A stretch of DNA of 5,677 nt from Bacillota bacterium (lineage in GTDB: Bacteria > Bacillota > Syntrophomonadia > Syntrophomonadales > Syntrophomonadaceae), in NCBI GenBank assembly GCA_017861475.1, contig JAGFXV010000117.1, positions 1 through 5,677 on the forward strand. Reading direction: 5' to 3'. Within the stretch, counting starts at the first letter, position 1. Every line of letters starts with the position of its first letter. Shown here one piece after another: positions 4,355 through 5,677 of the stretch. The notes beneath the pieces are model-generated. The model was not told where the DNA came from. It made no database searches and was given only the letters and a program-made list of their open reading frames with translations. The position numbers were made by a program, and so were the translations under genes.

Positions 4355-5677
4355 ATGGCAAAAGCAGGTTTGGCCAAAAAAATAATTACCACGCTAATCG
4401 TCGTTTCATTGGTGTCGGTTTTGATCACCGCGATACCGATGCTGCTGATGACCAGACAGCAGTTCTCGAATTATATAGACAAGTATGATCAGGCCATGTT
4501 AGCACAATGGCTTCCGGTAGTAAGCGAAACCTACGCCCAAAATGGTGCAAGCGGCCTGCAGGATCTGCTGGAATCAAATACGATGGGCAGCGGCATGGGT
4601 AACGGTATGGGCAATGGCATGGGCAATGGCATGGGCATGCGCCGCGGAGGAGTTGCTGCCGGTATGAGGATGAAGCAGGGGCAGCGTTTGGTAGTGACCG
4701 ATGTGAAAGGCACCGTTTTGGCGGACTCGCGGGGACTGCTCCTGGGACAACAGGCCAGTTTTGATCCATCGGATGTCAGTTCCGCCCCGCTCATGAATGA
4801 TCAGCAGCAGATCGGGACGCTTTATGTGATCAGTCCGCTCGGTTCGGGGCTGGCCTCACTGGAGAATGATTTTATCACCAGGCTGACGGGCAGTACAGTG
4901 ATCCTGGCACTTTTCATGGCCATCATCGCTTTGATCGTAGGACTGCTGCTGGGAAAGAGAATCAGTGCTCCGTTGGGAGATCTGTCCACTGCCATCCATA
5001 ACGTAGCCCAGGGAAAACTCGACCAGAGGTTGGATCTGCAAGGGGACGCTGAGTTTGAACAACTGGGACATGATTTTAACCTCATGGCGCAGAATCTGGA
5101 GAATGCCGATAAGAACCGGCGCCGTATGACCGCTGATGTTTCCCACGAATTGCGCACGCCGCTGACATTTTTACGCGGACAGTTGGAAGAAATGCAAAAC
5201 GGCAATATCATCGCCGATGCAGAAAATATTTCCCTGCTGTTGGATGAAGTGATCCGCTTGTCAAGGTTGGTTAAAGAATTGGACAATCTGGCCCTGGTGG
5301 AAAACCATGCCGTAAAACTAAATCTCAGTACTTTCCCGGTCAATGAACTGCTGGAGCGTTTAACACCGGTCAATATCGCCATGCAGGACAAGAGAATAAA
5401 CTACAGTATAGAGGTGGAAAAAGATATTCAGCAAATAACCGCTGACCTGGACAGATTGTTGCAGATCCTGCTCAATCTGCTCTCCAATGCCATGCAGCAT
5501 ACTGGGGATGACGGTATGGTAAAACTATCTGTCCACCGGCAGAAGGAATCCCTGCAATTCTCGGTAGCCAACAATGGGCCAGGAATACCGGCGGAAAACC
5601 TGCCTTATATTTTTGAACGGTTCTATCGGGTCGATGACAGCCGCAATCGCCGGGCGGGCGGAATGGGGTTGGGATTA
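4355..5677 (+). CDS. Sensor histidine kinase with Met/Gly-repeat sensor loop (3' end outside window)
   Basis: The gene begins with an ATG immediately after the regulator's TAA, with a Shine-Dalgarno GGGGGA at 4342-4347, and is open for 441 codons to the window edge. It is a membrane kinase: TM1 at about 9-32, an extracellular sensor (33-178), TM2 (about 179-199), HAMP (200-252) and HisKA with the phospho-acceptor H264 in VSHELRTPL. The ATPase domain has N-box N378 in LLNLLSNAMQHT, a G1 box reading NNGPGIP (N406 replaces the usual Asp), the F-box IFERFYRVD, and GGMGLGL at the edge. Only the last 20-30 residues should be missing. The sensor includes a stretch rich in Met and Gly (77-109) and then strands LVVTDVKGTVLADSRG and IGTLYVIS, resembling a PDC-like sensor fold. 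Ligand unknown. It phosphorylates the upstream regulator. Confidence 0.93.
   Translation, partial: MAKAGLAKKIITTLIVVSLVSVLITAIPMLLMTRQQFSNYIDKYDQAMLAQWLPVVSETYAQNGASGLQDLLESNTMGSGMGNGMGNGMGNGMGMRRGGVAAGMRMKQGQRLVVTDVKGTVLADSRGLLLGQQASFDPSDVSSAPLMNDQQQIGTLYVISPLGSGLASLENDFITRLTGSTVILALFMAIIALIVGLLLGKRISAPLGDLSTAIHNVAQGKLDQRLDLQGDAEFEQLGHDFNLMAQNLENADKNRRRMTADVSHELRTPLTFLRGQLEEMQNGNIIADAENISLLLDEVIRLSRLVKELDNLALVENHAVKLNLSTFPVNELLERLTPVNIAMQDKRINYSIEVEKDIQQITADLDRLLQILLNLLSNAMQHTGDDGMVKLSVHRQKESLQFSVANNGPGIPAENLPYIFERFYRVDDSRNRRAGGMGLGL
4583..4639 (+). repeat. 12-nt tandem repeat encoding MGNG units in the kinase sensor
   Basis: Four 12-base units plus a partial fifth run in frame: atgggcagcggc, atgggtaacggt, then two identical atgggcaatggc, and atgggcatg. 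They encode MGSG, MGNG, MGNG, MGNG and MGM. Two units are identical at DNA level, so the array could still change length by slippage while keeping the reading frame. It lies in the predicted extracellular loop of the kinase. Confidence 0.9.

Noticed and set aside
4822..5391. Long 189-codon frame on the minus strand.
   Set aside because: It lies opposite the clear kinase reading frame, is Ser/Arg-rich with no domain motif, and is a shadow of that gene.

Overview
The window looks like a chromosomal segment from a spore-former-type Gram-positive of the class Clostridia, most likely a Peptococcaceae/Desulfitobacterium-like lineage. The reasons are the Gram-positive style Hfq, strong AGGAGG-like ribosome binding sites, two TTG starts, AT-rich intergenic stretches with sigma-A type promoters, and an ArsC of the thioredoxin-coupled (pI258) class. 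The lineage is an inference from protein style, not a database match. No tRNA, rRNA, CRISPR array, transposase or attachment site was seen.

Layout. (1) 1-577: hfq, followed 50 nt later by a 42-codon gene for a two-helix membrane miniprotein, closed by a strong rho-independent hairpin. (2) 569-2851: an arsenic/thiol-metal cluster. A thioredoxin-coupled arsenate reductase (arsC) is on the minus strand, converging on the hfq terminator. Divergent from it is a plus-strand set of ArsP-type permease, ArsR repressor and a small CxxC thioredoxin-fold protein. The divergent intergenic region holds a near-consensus promoter with an ArsR-like inverted repeat across its -10, and a second perfect inverted repeat lies just upstream of arsR. 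No ArsB or Acr3 arsenite pump is in the window. (3) 2976-5677: a secreted helical protein with a Gly/Gln/Met-rich tail, then an OmpR-family response regulator and a sensor histidine kinase whose genes abut. The kinase is cut by the window end, shortly after its G2 box begins.

How the genes work together. ArsC would reduce arsenate to arsenite using its C10/C82/C89 relay. ArsR would sense As(III) through its CVC motif and release the permease promoter. The permease would export a trivalent arsenical or another thiol-reactive substrate, with the small CxxC protein as redox or transfer partner. In the third block the two-component pair probably monitors the envelope and may control the secreted protein. 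The most unusual observation is that the kinase's extracellular sensor loop and the secreted protein's tail share Gly/Met-rich low-complexity sequence. In the kinase this is a precise 12-nt tandem repeat encoding MGNG. The two proteins may therefore respond to the same ligand, or one may compete with or signal to the other.
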